Of a DNA stretch of 64,000 bases, positions 8,068 through 16,623 are shown in pieces. The position numbers and the translations under genes were made by a program. Location of the stretch: assembly GCA_001897295.1 (NCBI GenBank), contig MKSN01000001.1, forward strand, positions 516,011 through 580,010. Direction: 5' to 3'. Positions within the stretch are counted from its first letter, which is position 1; the number at the start of each line of letters is the position of its first letter. The notes beneath the pieces were generated by a model that did no database searches, was not told where the DNA came from, and was given only the letters and a program-made list of their open reading frames with translations. The DNA comes from Candidatus Saccharibacteria bacterium 49-20. GTDB lineage: Bacteria; Patescibacteriota; Saccharimonadia; Saccharimonadales; Saccharimonadaceae.

Positions 8068-9147
8068 TTATTCAGTCGGGGCTTCAAGAAAGGCTTCCAT
8101 GAACGGATCAAGTTCACCGTCGAGTACACCTTGCGCATTGTTGGTTTCGAACTTCGTGCGTGTATCTTTTACCAGTGTATACGGGTGAAGGACATAATTT
8201 CGAATCTGACTCCCCCAGTTTGCCGACTCACCCGCTTGAAGCTCCGCAACCGAAGCCGCATGCTGTTCAAGTTGCAGTTGCGCCAACTTCGAACGAAGAA
8301 TCTTCATCGCAGTTTCTTTGTTTTGCAGCTGCGAACGTTCGTTTTGAATTGCAACCATAATACCCGTTGGAATATGCGTAATACGCACCGCAGAATCGGT
8401 CGTGTTGACCGATTGTCCGCCATGGCCACCCGCACGGTACACATCAATCTTAAGATCTTTCTCATCAATCTGCACTTCACTTGGCGCATCAATCTGAGGA
8501 AGCACCTCAACGAGCGCAAAGCTTGTCTGGCGAAGATTATCGCTATTGAAAGGGCTCAAGCGCACGAGCCGGTGCACGCCGTGCTCAGACTTCAAGCGGC
8601 CATACGCATACGCACCAGTCACTTCAAAGACTGCGGACTTAATCCCCGCCTCTTCACCTGTCGAGCGCTCAATCAAACTTGTCGACATATCAGCGCGCTC
8701 GGCCCAGCGAAGGTACATCCGCTCGAGCATTTCCGTCCAGTCCTGTGCGTCAGTTCCACCTACTCCCGCACTAAGGCGAAGGATTGCATTGTGATCGTCA
8801 TACTCACCATCAAACAAAAGATCTTTTCGAAGCGTCTCGTACTCTTTTTCGAAGGCCACAATTTGACCTTCAAATTCACCGAGTAGCTCGTCGTCGCCAA
8901 GGTCCATCAATTCAAGCATGTCGTCGGCCTGTGCTTTTAGCGTAAGCCAAGGGTCGACCATTTTCTTAAGCGCCGCAAGTTGGCGACTCACATCTTGTGC
9001 GTGCTGAGGGTTATGCCAAATTTCTGAAGTTGAAAGCTGAGCCTCCATGTCGTCAATTTGCGCCTGGCGATCTTCAATATGAAGTCGCTCAAGGGCGGCA
9101 TCAATTTGCGTGCGAAGTTCGTTCAGGCGTTTCAGAAGTGGCTGCAT
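8068..9147 (-). CDS. prfB: Peptide chain release factor 2
   Basis: Class I release factor of 359 residues. The SPF codon-recognition tripeptide (VRLSPFNSD) identifies RF2, which reads UGA and UAA, and the peptidyl-hydrolysis motif is intact (GGHGGQSVN). The common programmed +1 frameshift near codon 26 is absent: the frame is open from ATG 9147 (MQPLLKRLNEL). So RF2 is not autoregulated in that way here. TATAAT lies 7 nt before the ATG and follows directly on the murD terminator hairpin, giving a leaderless message. Its presence shows that UGA is a genuine stop in this organism. Confidence 0.97.
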   Translation of the reverse strand: MQPLLKRLNELRTQIDAALERLHIEDRQAQIDDMEAQLSTSEIWHNPQHAQDVSRQLAALKKMVDPWLTLKAQADDMLELMDLGDDELLGEFEGQIVAFEKEYETLRKDLLFDGEYDDHNAILRLSAGVGGTDAQDWTEMLERMYLRWAERADMSTSLIERSTGEEAGIKSAVFEVTGAYAYGRLKSEHGVHRLVRLSPFNSDNLRQTSFALVEVLPQIDAPSEVQIDEKDLKIDVYRAGGHGGQSVNTTDSAVRITHIPTGIMVAIQNERSQLQNKETAMKILRSKLAQLQLEQHAASVAELQAGESANWGSQIRNYVLHPYTLVKDTRTKFETNNAQGVLDGELDPFMEAFLEAPTE

Positions 9148-9154
9148 TATCTCT

Positions 9155-9180
9155 ATTATACCCCGTAAAGGTCGACGGGG
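9155..9180 (-). terminator. murD terminator hairpin abutting the prfB -10 box
   Basis: CCCCGT-cgaccttt-ACGGGG (9180-9161) directly follows the murD stop codon, and the next six bases are TATAAT, the -10 box of prfB. The two signals are compressed with no bases between them. Confidence 0.65.
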
Positions 9181-10485
9181 CTAAAGTGACTTGACTGCGG
9201 CAATAAACTGTTCACCGCGATCCACGTAATTCTTAAATATTCCAAAACTTGCCGCTGCAGGACTCAAAAGAACCACCCCACCCGGCTGAGTTAATTCAGC
9301 AGCTCGTCGTGTAACAGTTTCAGCGACTTGCGGCGCAGGGATACCTTCAATAATTTCATAGTTCCTGAACCCAGCCGCTTCACACGCCGCTGAAATACGC
9401 TGCGCCTCATCACCAATAAGCAGTGCGCGCACATGGTGCTGGGTCAGTTCGTGTGCGAGTTCAGAGAAATCAGAACCCTTATACGAACCGCCTAAGATGA
9501 TTGTCTTTGGCTTATTCTCGAACGCACGAAGCGCTGCAATCGCAGAGCCTGGAGTTGTCGCGATACTATCGTCGTAGTACTGCACTCCATTCACCTCCGC
9601 AACAAATGCAAGGCGGTGTGGAAGACCCTTGAAGTTATTTAGGCCCGCTTTAATCGCCTCGGCGTCCTGGGTATATTGCCAGACTGCATCAATAGCCGCC
9701 AATGCATTCACTTGGTTGTGCTCACCCGGAATACGTAACTCATGAATCGAGCAAAGTGCATTCGAACCATAGCAAAACATCTCGTCGTACATGTGCACGT
9801 ACGCCGCATCGGCCGATGGATACGCAACCTTGCGCGCCTTCGAGGTGCTTGCGATCCGTTCGGTGTATTGGTTGTTTGCGTAGTACACCAAAAGGTCATC
9901 TTCAGTCTGATGGCGCGTAATTTGTGCCTTCGCCTCAACGTACTCGTCCATACTGCGGTGCACGTCAAGGTGCTCCTGTTCGATAAAGAGTACTACTGCG
10001 GTGTGGGGCGACTTCTCAAGGTCCCAGAGTTGAAAACTCGACAGTTCATAGACGACGATATCATCAGGCTGAACCTGCGAAAGTACACTAAGCGCAGGGA
10101 CACCAATATTACCCACGAGCCACACACGCTTACCCGCCGCTTCAAGAATCGAAGTAATTAAACTCGAGGTCGTACCCTTTCCTTTTGAACCAGTCACGCC
10201 AATAATTGGCGCCGTGCACTTTGCGAAAAATTCATTTGTCGCCGACCACACCTTGCCATCGGTTTTAATTTTATGTGGCGCAAGACCTGCGGTACGAATC
10301 ACAAGATCAAAGCCGTCAAGCCGCGTAAATACACCCGGCCCAAGAATAGTATCAGCACCATGAGGGTACGACGCACCGCCATCAGCACGCTCATCAACAA
10401 TCGTCAGTTCATTCGCTGGGTCTTTCGCCCAGTATGTGTAGTTTTCTTGCCCCTCAACACCGTAACCAGCAATCGCAATCTTCAT
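9181..10485 (-). CDS. murD: UDP-N-acetylmuramoylalanine--D-glutamate ligase
   Basis: Cytoplasmic Mur ligase that adds D-Glu to UDP-MurNAc-L-Ala in peptidoglycan synthesis. It is 434 residues long, close to the usual 430-450. The ATP-binding loop is GVTGSKGKGTTSS (about 97-108); the central domain carries the E-H region around IEQEHLDVH and the C-terminal domain contains YDDSIATTPGSAIAAL and ILGGSYKGSDF, typical of MurD rather than MurC/E/F. ATG 10485 is 5 nt after the stop of the M16 peptidase gene, so translation is probably coupled. Confidence 0.96.
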   Translation of the reverse strand: MKIAIAGYGVEGQENYTYWAKDPANELTIVDERADGGASYPHGADTILGPGVFTRLDGFDLVIRTAGLAPHKIKTDGKVWSATNEFFAKCTAPIIGVTGSKGKGTTSSLITSILEAAGKRVWLVGNIGVPALSVLSQVQPDDIVVYELSSFQLWDLEKSPHTAVVLFIEQEHLDVHRSMDEYVEAKAQITRHQTEDDLLVYYANNQYTERIASTSKARKVAYPSADAAYVHMYDEMFCYGSNALCSIHELRIPGEHNQVNALAAIDAVWQYTQDAEAIKAGLNNFKGLPHRLAFVAEVNGVQYYDDSIATTPGSAIAALRAFENKPKTIILGGSYKGSDFSELAHELTQHHVRALLIGDEAQRISAACEAAGFRNYEIIEGIPAPQVAETVTRRAAELTQPGGVVLLSPAAASFGIFKNYVDRGEQFIAAVKSL

Positions 10486-10490
10486 ACTGC

Positions 10491-11783
10491 TTATTCTATC
10501 GTACTAGGGTACAGTTTGGCGATTTTGTCATTCAGCTCAACAAGCTCTTCTTTGTCGCCACTACTTACAGCGGCAAGTACCCAGCGGTTTGCATCGAAGA
10601 ATTCCTGGGCGACCTTCATAATCTTTTCGCGAGTCACCTTGCGAATCATGTCAGGGACTTTGTCGTAGTCTTTCACAACATCGTTATTAAAGTAGCCATT
10701 GGTGTAAAACCCACTAATTTGCGAGACGGTCTGCGCTCCCATTTGGTAGCGCCCCAGGCCAAACGACTTCGCAGATTCGATCTCTTCGTCCTTCAGCTTG
10801 CCATCTAGCACGGCCTTAAACTCTCGCGCAATAATATCAAACAATGCCGGTGCAGTGTCGTGGTTTACTTGGCCCGAAATATCCCAGGCACTGTCGTAGA
10901 AACTTGCACCACTATAGCTCCCCACAAAGTACGCCAGACCCTTCGAGCGCGCTTTTCCATAAATACGCGAGGTCGCCGTGCCAGTCAAAATGTGATTCAA
11001 AGCGTTCAACGCATCCAGCTCTTCATCATCGAGTACGCGCGGCAATGTCATCGTCCAGCCAAACGTAAGGTTTGATGCGTCTTTACGACGAATCAGGCTT
11101 GGGTTCGCTTTGTGAAGTTCGTCTCGTGGCACTTCAAGGCGCTCACCTTCCGGAATCTCGAAAGCTTCAAGTTGGCGAATAATATCAGACTTGCGTCCAC
11201 GGAGCTTTCCTGCAATCACAAAACGCATATTACGCGTGGTGTGGGTACGGCGGTGATGCTCACGAATGTCACTCAATGTCACGTTGTTAATTGTCGCAAG
11301 TCCCTGACGATAGGTCAGCACATCTTCGCCAAGAAGCTGCTGTACCTTTGGCCATAAAATACGGTGATGGTCGTTTAAATAACCTGTAAGTTCGCTGCGT
11401 ACGTTCCCCTTCTCAGCTTCGAGCTCTTTCTCATTAAAACGAGGTTCACAGATACTCAGGCGTTGAAGTTCAAGGATACGATCCCACTCAAAGTCCGCAC
11501 AGTCCGCCTCGTAGACCATCGCAAAGTCAGAGGTATACGCATTGTGATACGCGCCGTTCTTGGTAAACTCTGCTTCAAACGCGCTTTCGCTGCGGAACCG
11601 AGCATTTGCCCCAAACGCCATGTGTTCCATGATGTGGGCAACTTGCTCGATATCCTTGCTTTTCGCATACCTATTACCGGCTCGGAAATGAAACTGCATA
11701 CTCATGACCGTTGCGCCTGGAATATTAATCAGCAGGCCGCGCGCGCCATTTTTTAGTTTCACTTCTTCAACGGTATGGTTCAT
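10491..11783 (-). CDS. M16 family zinc metallopeptidase
   Basis: Pitrilysin/processing-peptidase family protein of 430 residues. The inverted zinc motif HIMEH occupies residues 50-54 and the third ligand Glu (NVRSEL, residue 131) lies at the expected distance. It holds both halves of an M16 clam-shell; the C-terminal half lacks the motif, as usual. No signal peptide is seen, so it is probably cytoplasmic. Substrates are unknown; peptide turnover is the default for the family. It follows secA and precedes murD on the same strand. The ATG (MNHTVEEVKL) has no evident Shine-Dalgarno site. Confidence 0.93.
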   Translation of the reverse strand: MNHTVEEVKLKNGARGLLINIPGATVMSMQFHFRAGNRYAKSKDIEQVAHIMEHMAFGANARFRSESAFEAEFTKNGAYHNAYTSDFAMVYEADCADFEWDRILELQRLSICEPRFNEKELEAEKGNVRSELTGYLNDHHRILWPKVQQLLGEDVLTYRQGLATINNVTLSDIREHHRRTHTTRNMRFVIAGKLRGRKSDIIRQLEAFEIPEGERLEVPRDELHKANPSLIRRKDASNLTFGWTMTLPRVLDDEELDALNALNHILTGTATSRIYGKARSKGLAYFVGSYSGASFYDSAWDISGQVNHDTAPALFDIIAREFKAVLDGKLKDEEIESAKSFGLGRYQMGAQTVSQISGFYTNGYFNNDVVKDYDKVPDMIRKVTREKIMKVAQEFFDANRWVLAAVSSGDKEELVELNDKIAKLYPSTIE

Positions 11784-11835
11784 ACTTTTTTTACTTTCGG
11801 ACGTTCTTGAATTTTATGTATAAGGAGCGGTGCGA

Positions 11836-14460
11836 TTAACGACGACCGGTTTTGCGGTTTTGACGCTGACTCTTCTTTTTCTTACGAGCCGTATTTTTTT
11901 TGTGTGCCGCATCGTTTGCCTTCTCGGCTTTTTTCACCTTAAAGTCATCATCGCGGTTCGCTTCACCCTTGGTGATTTCGTTGACACCCTTTTCGACTGA
12001 TGTTTCAGCAAGGCGGGTAAGTTCGGTATCGTGATCTTCTTCGCTACGAGCAACTGCGTCGCGTACAGTGACGTGCATAATCGCACGAAGTACTTCATCA
12101 CGAAGTGTTGCTTGAAGTGAATCAAACAGTTTTTGTGATTCAGAACGATATTCAACGAGTGGATCGCGTTGACCAACACTGCGCCAGTGGATACCTTCGC
12201 GAAGGTGCTGCATGTTTTCGAGGTGTTGCATCCAAAGTGTGTCGAGAACTTGAAGGTAGACTTCACGCTCTACCTTACGCATCACATCAGTTTCAAGCTC
12301 TTCTTCCTTGCTTGCGTACGCTTTCTTTACTTCCTTAAGGGCAAGGTCGTAGCGGTTCTTGTCGTGCTTTTCAGCACCAATTGCCTTAAGGCGCTTGTCG
12401 CTGAGTGGGAAAATTTCCTCAAATTGTACGTCAAAGTTCGGATTATTCTTTGCAGGAACGACAACAAGCTCGCGCACCTTACCTTCGATAAGGCGTTCGA
12501 TTTCAGCCTTAATGTCTGCACCTTCAAGGATCTTGCGGCGAATCGAATATACCACGCGGCGGTGGCGGTTAATCACGTTGTCGTACTGGACGACGTTCTT
12601 ACGGTTGTCGAAGTTGTAGCCTTCCACGCGCTTTTGCGCCGCTTCGAGGGTCTTACTTACCATCTTGTGTTGCAGTGGCTGGTCGTCATCAACACCAATA
12701 CGCTCCATAAGTCCGGCGATTCGCTCACCTTGGAAGATACGCATGAGGTCGTCTTCAGTTGAGACGTAGAATTGGGTAATACCAGGGTCACCTTGGCGTC
12801 CACCACGTCCACGAAGCTGGTTGTCGATACGGCGAGATTCGTGACGCTCAGAGCCAATCACTACGAGGCCACCGAGTTCCGCAACGCCTTCACCAAGCTT
12901 AATGTCGGTACCACGACCGGCAATGTTGGTTGCAAGCGTAATCGCACCCTTCTCACCCGCTTTTTCAACAATCAACGCTTCACGCTCGTTGTTCTTTGCG
13001 TTCAAGATTTCGTATGGAATCTTTTCTTTATCGAGATGTGCAGCAATCATTTCGTTCTTGGCAATTGATGCAGAACCAACCAGTACTGGGCGCCCCGCCT
13101 TGTGATGTTCCTTAATCACATCAGCAATTGCCTTAAGCTTTGCCTTTTCAGTGCGGAAAATGAGATCTTCCTTGTCTTCACGGGCAATCGGCTTGTTTGA
13201 AGGAATCTGCACTACATCAAGTTTGTAAATTTGCTGGAATTCTTCAGCTTCAGTAAATGCAGTACCCGTCATACCAGAGAGCTTCTTGTAAAGACGGAAG
13301 TAGTTCTGGAATGAAACGGTCGCGAGTGTCATGCTTTCTTGAAGAATGTCGACATGCTCTTTTGCTTCAATTGCCTGGTGAAGACCTTCGTTGTAGCGAC
13401 GACCCTGCATAAGACGACCGGTGAATTCGTCAACGATAATCACTTCACCGTCTTTGGTGACCACGTAGTCTTTGTCGCGCTTGAACAAGGTTTGTGCGCG
13501 AAGTGCTTGGTCGAGGTGGTACACCGAACGAACGTATTCTGGGCTGTACAAGTTTTTTACTCCAAGGAGCTTTTGTACCTTATCAACACCATCGTCAGTA
13601 AGTGATACCATACGACGCTTTTCGTCGAGTACGTAGTCATTTGGCGCAAGCTTTGCAGCGATACGTGCAAATTGCTCGTAGCTTTCAGGGTTTTCGCTGG
13701 CAGGGGCGCTAATAATAAGTGGCGTACGCGCTTCGTCGATAAGAATCGAGTCAACCTCGTCGACGATCGCATAGTGAAGATCGCGCTGACGAAGAAGGTC
13801 AACTTCATTCACCATGTTGTCACGTAGGTAATCGAATCCGAATTCGTTGTTGGTACCGTAGGTAATGTCAGCGGCATATGCTTCTTTACGAGTCACTGGA
13901 CGAAGGTGCTTCATACGAGGGTCGGTGTGTTCTTCATTTTCATAACGTGGGTCGAAAATGAATGATGCATCGTTAATGATGACACCAGTAGAGAGGCCGA
14001 GGAAGTTGTAAAGCTCACCCATCCAACCCGCGTCACGTTGCACGAGGTAGTCGTTTACAGAGACGACGTGCACACCCTTACCTTCAAGTGCATTGAGGTA
14101 TACAGGAAGAGTTGCCACAAGGGTCTTACCTTCACCAGTCTTCATTTCGGCGATGTCACCTTCGTGGAGCACCATACCGCCGATAAGCTGTACATCGAAG
14201 TGACGCATACCAAGTACACGATTACTTGCTTCGCGTACAAGTGCGAATGCATCTGGCAAGATTGAATCGAGCGTGGTGCCCTTTTTCGCAAGTCGCTTCC
14301 TGAGAACTTCGGTCTGCTTCTTAAGCTCTGGTTTCGAAAGCTTTTTGTACTTCTCTTCTAGTGCATTAATGGCAACGACCTTCTTTTCAAGTCGTTTCAG
14401 TATCTTCTTTTGTGGATCGCCAAAAATTTTAGTCAGCGTACCCTGCCGTGTAATTGCCAT
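11836..14460 (-). CDS. secA: Preprotein translocase ATPase SecA
   Basis: Motor of the Sec channel, 874 residues. Walker A is TGEGKT (about 108-113), the DEAD-like region DEVDSILIDEARTPL (about 237) and the helicase-type motif ATNIAGRGTDIKL are all canonical; the scaffold and preprotein cross-linking regions are full length. The C-terminus is a Lys/Arg-rich tail (KKKKSQRQNRKTGRR) without the zinc-binding CxCx8CH motif that binds SecB, which suggests SecB-independent export. Unlike most neighbours it has a leader: TATAAT at 14519-14514 and GGGGGAGAG before the ATG. A dyad AATTAC-N6-GTAATT (14499-14516) lies at the expected transcript start. Confidence 0.97.
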   Translation of the reverse strand: MAITRQGTLTKIFGDPQKKILKRLEKKVVAINALEEKYKKLSKPELKKQTEVLRKRLAKKGTTLDSILPDAFALVREASNRVLGMRHFDVQLIGGMVLHEGDIAEMKTGEGKTLVATLPVYLNALEGKGVHVVSVNDYLVQRDAGWMGELYNFLGLSTGVIINDASFIFDPRYENEEHTDPRMKHLRPVTRKEAYAADITYGTNNEFGFDYLRDNMVNEVDLLRQRDLHYAIVDEVDSILIDEARTPLIISAPASENPESYEQFARIAAKLAPNDYVLDEKRRMVSLTDDGVDKVQKLLGVKNLYSPEYVRSVYHLDQALRAQTLFKRDKDYVVTKDGEVIIVDEFTGRLMQGRRYNEGLHQAIEAKEHVDILQESMTLATVSFQNYFRLYKKLSGMTGTAFTEAEEFQQIYKLDVVQIPSNKPIAREDKEDLIFRTEKAKLKAIADVIKEHHKAGRPVLVGSASIAKNEMIAAHLDKEKIPYEILNAKNNEREALIVEKAGEKGAITLATNIAGRGTDIKLGEGVAELGGLVVIGSERHESRRIDNQLRGRGGRQGDPGITQFYVSTEDDLMRIFQGERIAGLMERIGVDDDQPLQHKMVSKTLEAAQKRVEGYNFDNRKNVVQYDNVINRHRRVVYSIRRKILEGADIKAEIERLIEGKVRELVVVPAKNNPNFDVQFEEIFPLSDKRLKAIGAEKHDKNRYDLALKEVKKAYASKEEELETDVMRKVEREVYLQVLDTLWMQHLENMQHLREGIHWRSVGQRDPLVEYRSESQKLFDSLQATLRDEVLRAIMHVTVRDAVARSEEDHDTELTRLAETSVEKGVNEITKGEANRDDDFKVKKAEKANDAAHKKNTARKKKKSQRQNRKTGRR

Positions 14461-14513
14461 GTAGTCTCTCCCCCGTCTTTTTGGAAATATGGTCGGTAAA
14501 TTACTTTATAGTA

Positions 14514-14519
14514 ATTATA
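14514..14519 (-). promoter_or_regulatory. secA -10 box with adjacent dyad
   Basis: TATAAT with TGG upstream (extended -10). The dyad AATTAC-TTTATA-GTAATT at 14499-14516 overlaps the hexamer's downstream end and could be an operator or a 5'-end hairpin of the mRNA. Confidence 0.5.
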
Positions 14520-14603
14520 CCATAACCACTCGAGTGAAAGCAGTGGGTTTGCAAGTATTTTTTAGAGGTCTACATCACCGCAGCGCGCGTAGCCGCCAAA
14601 AGG

Positions 14604-14936
14604 TTACTGCGCTGCGAGTTTTCGCGCGGTAATCGAGTCTTTATATTTCCGAAGTTGAGCGATTAGTTTCGCTTCTACGATATCAACGGCGGCGTGCATA
14701 TTCATGGTCGTGTCTTTAGCGATAATCGTCTTTTCAGGAACCTTCAGGATAATTTCGGCTTCATACTTATTGCCGTGGTCGCGATTGACCTGGCGAAGCT
14801 TTACATCAGCGACGAGCGACTTTCGTGCGTGTGCCGGAACGTATCGATCGAGTTTCCCAACCCTATCCGTCACGTACTTTTGCATTTTCTCGCTGACGTT
14901 ATATTGAATACCGGTGATATCAATAGATGCTATCAT
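14604..14936 (-). CDS. hpf: Ribosome hibernation promoting factor (short HPF/RaiA)
   Basis: A 110-residue protein of the S30AE/HPF family that binds the 30S decoding region and inactivates ribosomes in stationary phase or starvation. It begins with the conserved MIASIDITGIQYNVSEKMQKYV and contains the basic beta-sheet pattern and DMHAAVDIVEAKLIAQLRKYK-like helix of the family. It lacks the long-form C-terminal dimerisation domain. TATAAT at 14974-14969 and a perfect AGAAGGAGGG ribosome site precede the ATG. A starvation role suits a host-dependent lifestyle, but that is inference. Confidence 0.93.
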   Translation of the reverse strand: MIASIDITGIQYNVSEKMQKYVTDRVGKLDRYVPAHARKSLVADVKLRQVNRDHGNKYEAEIILKVPEKTIIAKDTTMNMHAAVDIVEAKLIAQLRKYKDSITARKLAAQ

Positions 14937-14989
14937 ATCTTCCCTCCTTCTGGTTGGTTGATACTCTTATTATACCAAAAGCATCGTCA

Positions 14990-15916
14990 CTATAAAGGAA
15001 GCGCCGGGCCAAAAGAAGGTGAAGCGTGTGCAGCACCCCACCAAGACCAGCTTTCAGAATCTCCATCGCCGTACTGGTACGCTTTACTGGTCGCCGTTAC
15101 CATATAATTATCGAGGTACACCGTAGCATCACCTTGCTTCCCCCCAGGCATAAACCGCAAAAAGTTAATAGGGCTCGATGCGCTTACGGCATATATCCAA
15201 CTAATCTGATGCGTTCCTGCGGCACTCCCACCACCAGATTGTGAATCAAGCCCGCCCACATTAAACCTGAATCGCGCATTTGTTGGCACCGCCGTTGGAA
15301 TTGTTACCTAAGCGGTTATCGCATAGGTGGTATTTGCTTGCACTCCCCAGTTTGCTAAATCAGCAAAGGTGTCTGTACTTGATGCATAAATCGGCGTCAC
15401 AGCCACTGAACGCGCTCCTGAAAGTACACCCGTTGATGATGTCGCAACCGTTACTCGACTTGAGGCAGTAATGCCAACCGGGTTGCCGTCCGATAGTGTC
15501 TCGAAGCTTGGATTGGTAATAAGGTTTTTTACACAGCGACCCTTTACGGCACCCTTGCTCGAAGATGTATACGCATAGGCAACTTCTGGTTGCACTGTAG
15601 TATCCGTGATGGAAATACAAAATGCGGTTTGATTGGAATTTGTGAAATAGTCATACGTAGCCTTATCTGTCGAGCCAGGCAGTCCCAACTCGGCTAAAAA
15701 CGTCGCCTCAGTCGGTACCGTCTCGCTATGAGTCACTGCGTACGTCTGTACTTTCTTACCCGCTTGAGATACTGAGGATTGTACGGCCGAATTAATTGAC
15801 CTGTCTCGAATGCCTGTATACGCAACAATGGTAATAGCGGCAAGGATTGCAATCACTACGACGACGATAAGAAGTTCAACAATTGTAAACCCTGTTTGTG
15901 TTTGCCCACGCTTCAT
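14990..15916 (-). pseudogene. Type IV pilin-like protein with C-terminal carbohydrate-binding-like domain, interrupted by an in-frame amber stop
   Basis: The track splits this into 15308-15934 and 14990-15289, but both are in the same frame, separated only by TAG at 15310-15308 (codon 203 of about 308). The N-terminus MKRGQTQTG|FTIVELLIVVV is a textbook prepilin leader with Glu at +5. The remainder after about residue 140 (LITNPSFETLSDGNP...) runs across the stop into VPTNARFRFNVGG...VYLDNYMVTA, which looks like a CBM4/9-type jelly-roll that would need both halves. It may be a pseudogene, a strain-specific nonsense change, read-through or an assembly error. The start is ATG 15916, because TTGAAC-N17-TAGAAT ends 7 nt upstream. 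Confidence 0.8.
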
Positions 15917-15923
15917 TACAGTT

Positions 15924-15952
15924 ATTCTAATCAATTAATAAGTATCGTTCAA
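15924..15952 (-). promoter_or_regulatory. Promoter of the interrupted pilin gene
   Basis: TTGAAC (15952-15947), a 17-nt spacer and TAGAAT (15929-15924) on the minus strand, ending 7 nt before ATG 15916. The intact promoter argues the locus was recently functional. Confidence 0.7.
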
Positions 15953-16620
15953 GCTATGACCGCCATCATCGCATGACACCCGTCACTCGGCTTATTCCCC
16001 TTTAGAAATTCACTGTGTGAAAAATACTCAGGGTTAGTGCCCGTATCGGCGGCGTCTTCGATAATATGCTCGGGTACAATACCGGCCTTCGCAAGCTGCT
16101 CATGAATTACTTCTTTCATGCCCTTACCGTCGAGCTTTGTAATTGGGTACGCGTCTTTACTAATGCTCGCCGAAAGCCACACCTGAATATCTTCAGGTTT
16201 TGAATCATAGTGAGTCTGCAAGTAGCGCACCGACTCAACCGCCCCATTCACCTCAAGGCTATGGCGACCTAGGTGCGACAACATCAATACACCGCGCGCT
16301 TCATCATAGAATGTCGTTGCAATGCAATCAGCAACTGGCAAGAACAACACTTGCCCAGGTATGGTCGTGACAAGCGCATCAGCCCATTCGATATCATTGG
16401 CGCGCATACCCTTCCCCATGTCAGTCGCATTAACTTCAAGATACTTCTTATAGGTCTTATCGTCACCATAGGTAATGTAAATTCGCGTCGCATCATCAAG
16501 TGAAAAACCGTGCGAGTGAAGCCACGTCGCACGATTTTCAATAACTTTTTGATCTTCAGGTTGAGTGCGGTCGTACATTGAACCGTCAGCGACTTTAGAA
16601 AGCGCGACCACAACACCCAT
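15949..16620 (-). CDS. pgeF: YfiH/PgeF-family protein (Cu-oxidase_4, peptidoglycan editing)
   Basis: A 223-residue member of the family formerly called multicopper polyphenol oxidase, now linked to peptidoglycan quality control (PgeF) and, in human LACC1, purine nucleoside cleavage. The metal-site region is present: PVADCIATTFYD and LSHLGRHSLEVNG, corresponding to the family's VADC and HAGWRG blocks, though the second is altered (HLGRHS). WLSASISKDAY matches the GPSI block loosely. The ATG (MGVVVALSKV) is 3 nt from the serS stop, so it is translated from the serS transcript. Activity should be regarded as uncertain given the altered motifs. Confidence 0.8.
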   Translation of the reverse strand: MGVVVALSKVADGSMYDRTQPEDQKVIENRATWLHSHGFSLDDATRIYITYGDDKTYKKYLEVNATDMGKGMRANDIEWADALVTTIPGQVLFLPVADCIATTFYDEARGVLMLSHLGRHSLEVNGAVESVRYLQTHYDSKPEDIQVWLSASISKDAYPITKLDGKGMKEVIHEQLAKAGIVPEHIIEDAADTGTNPEYFSHSEFLKGNKPSDGCHAMMAVIA

Positions 16621-16623
16621 AGA

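Noticed and set aside
7981-8886. 301-aa plus-strand ORF
   Set aside because: Antisense to prfB and starting in the promoter of the Clp_N-like island; Cys/Arg-rich shadow.
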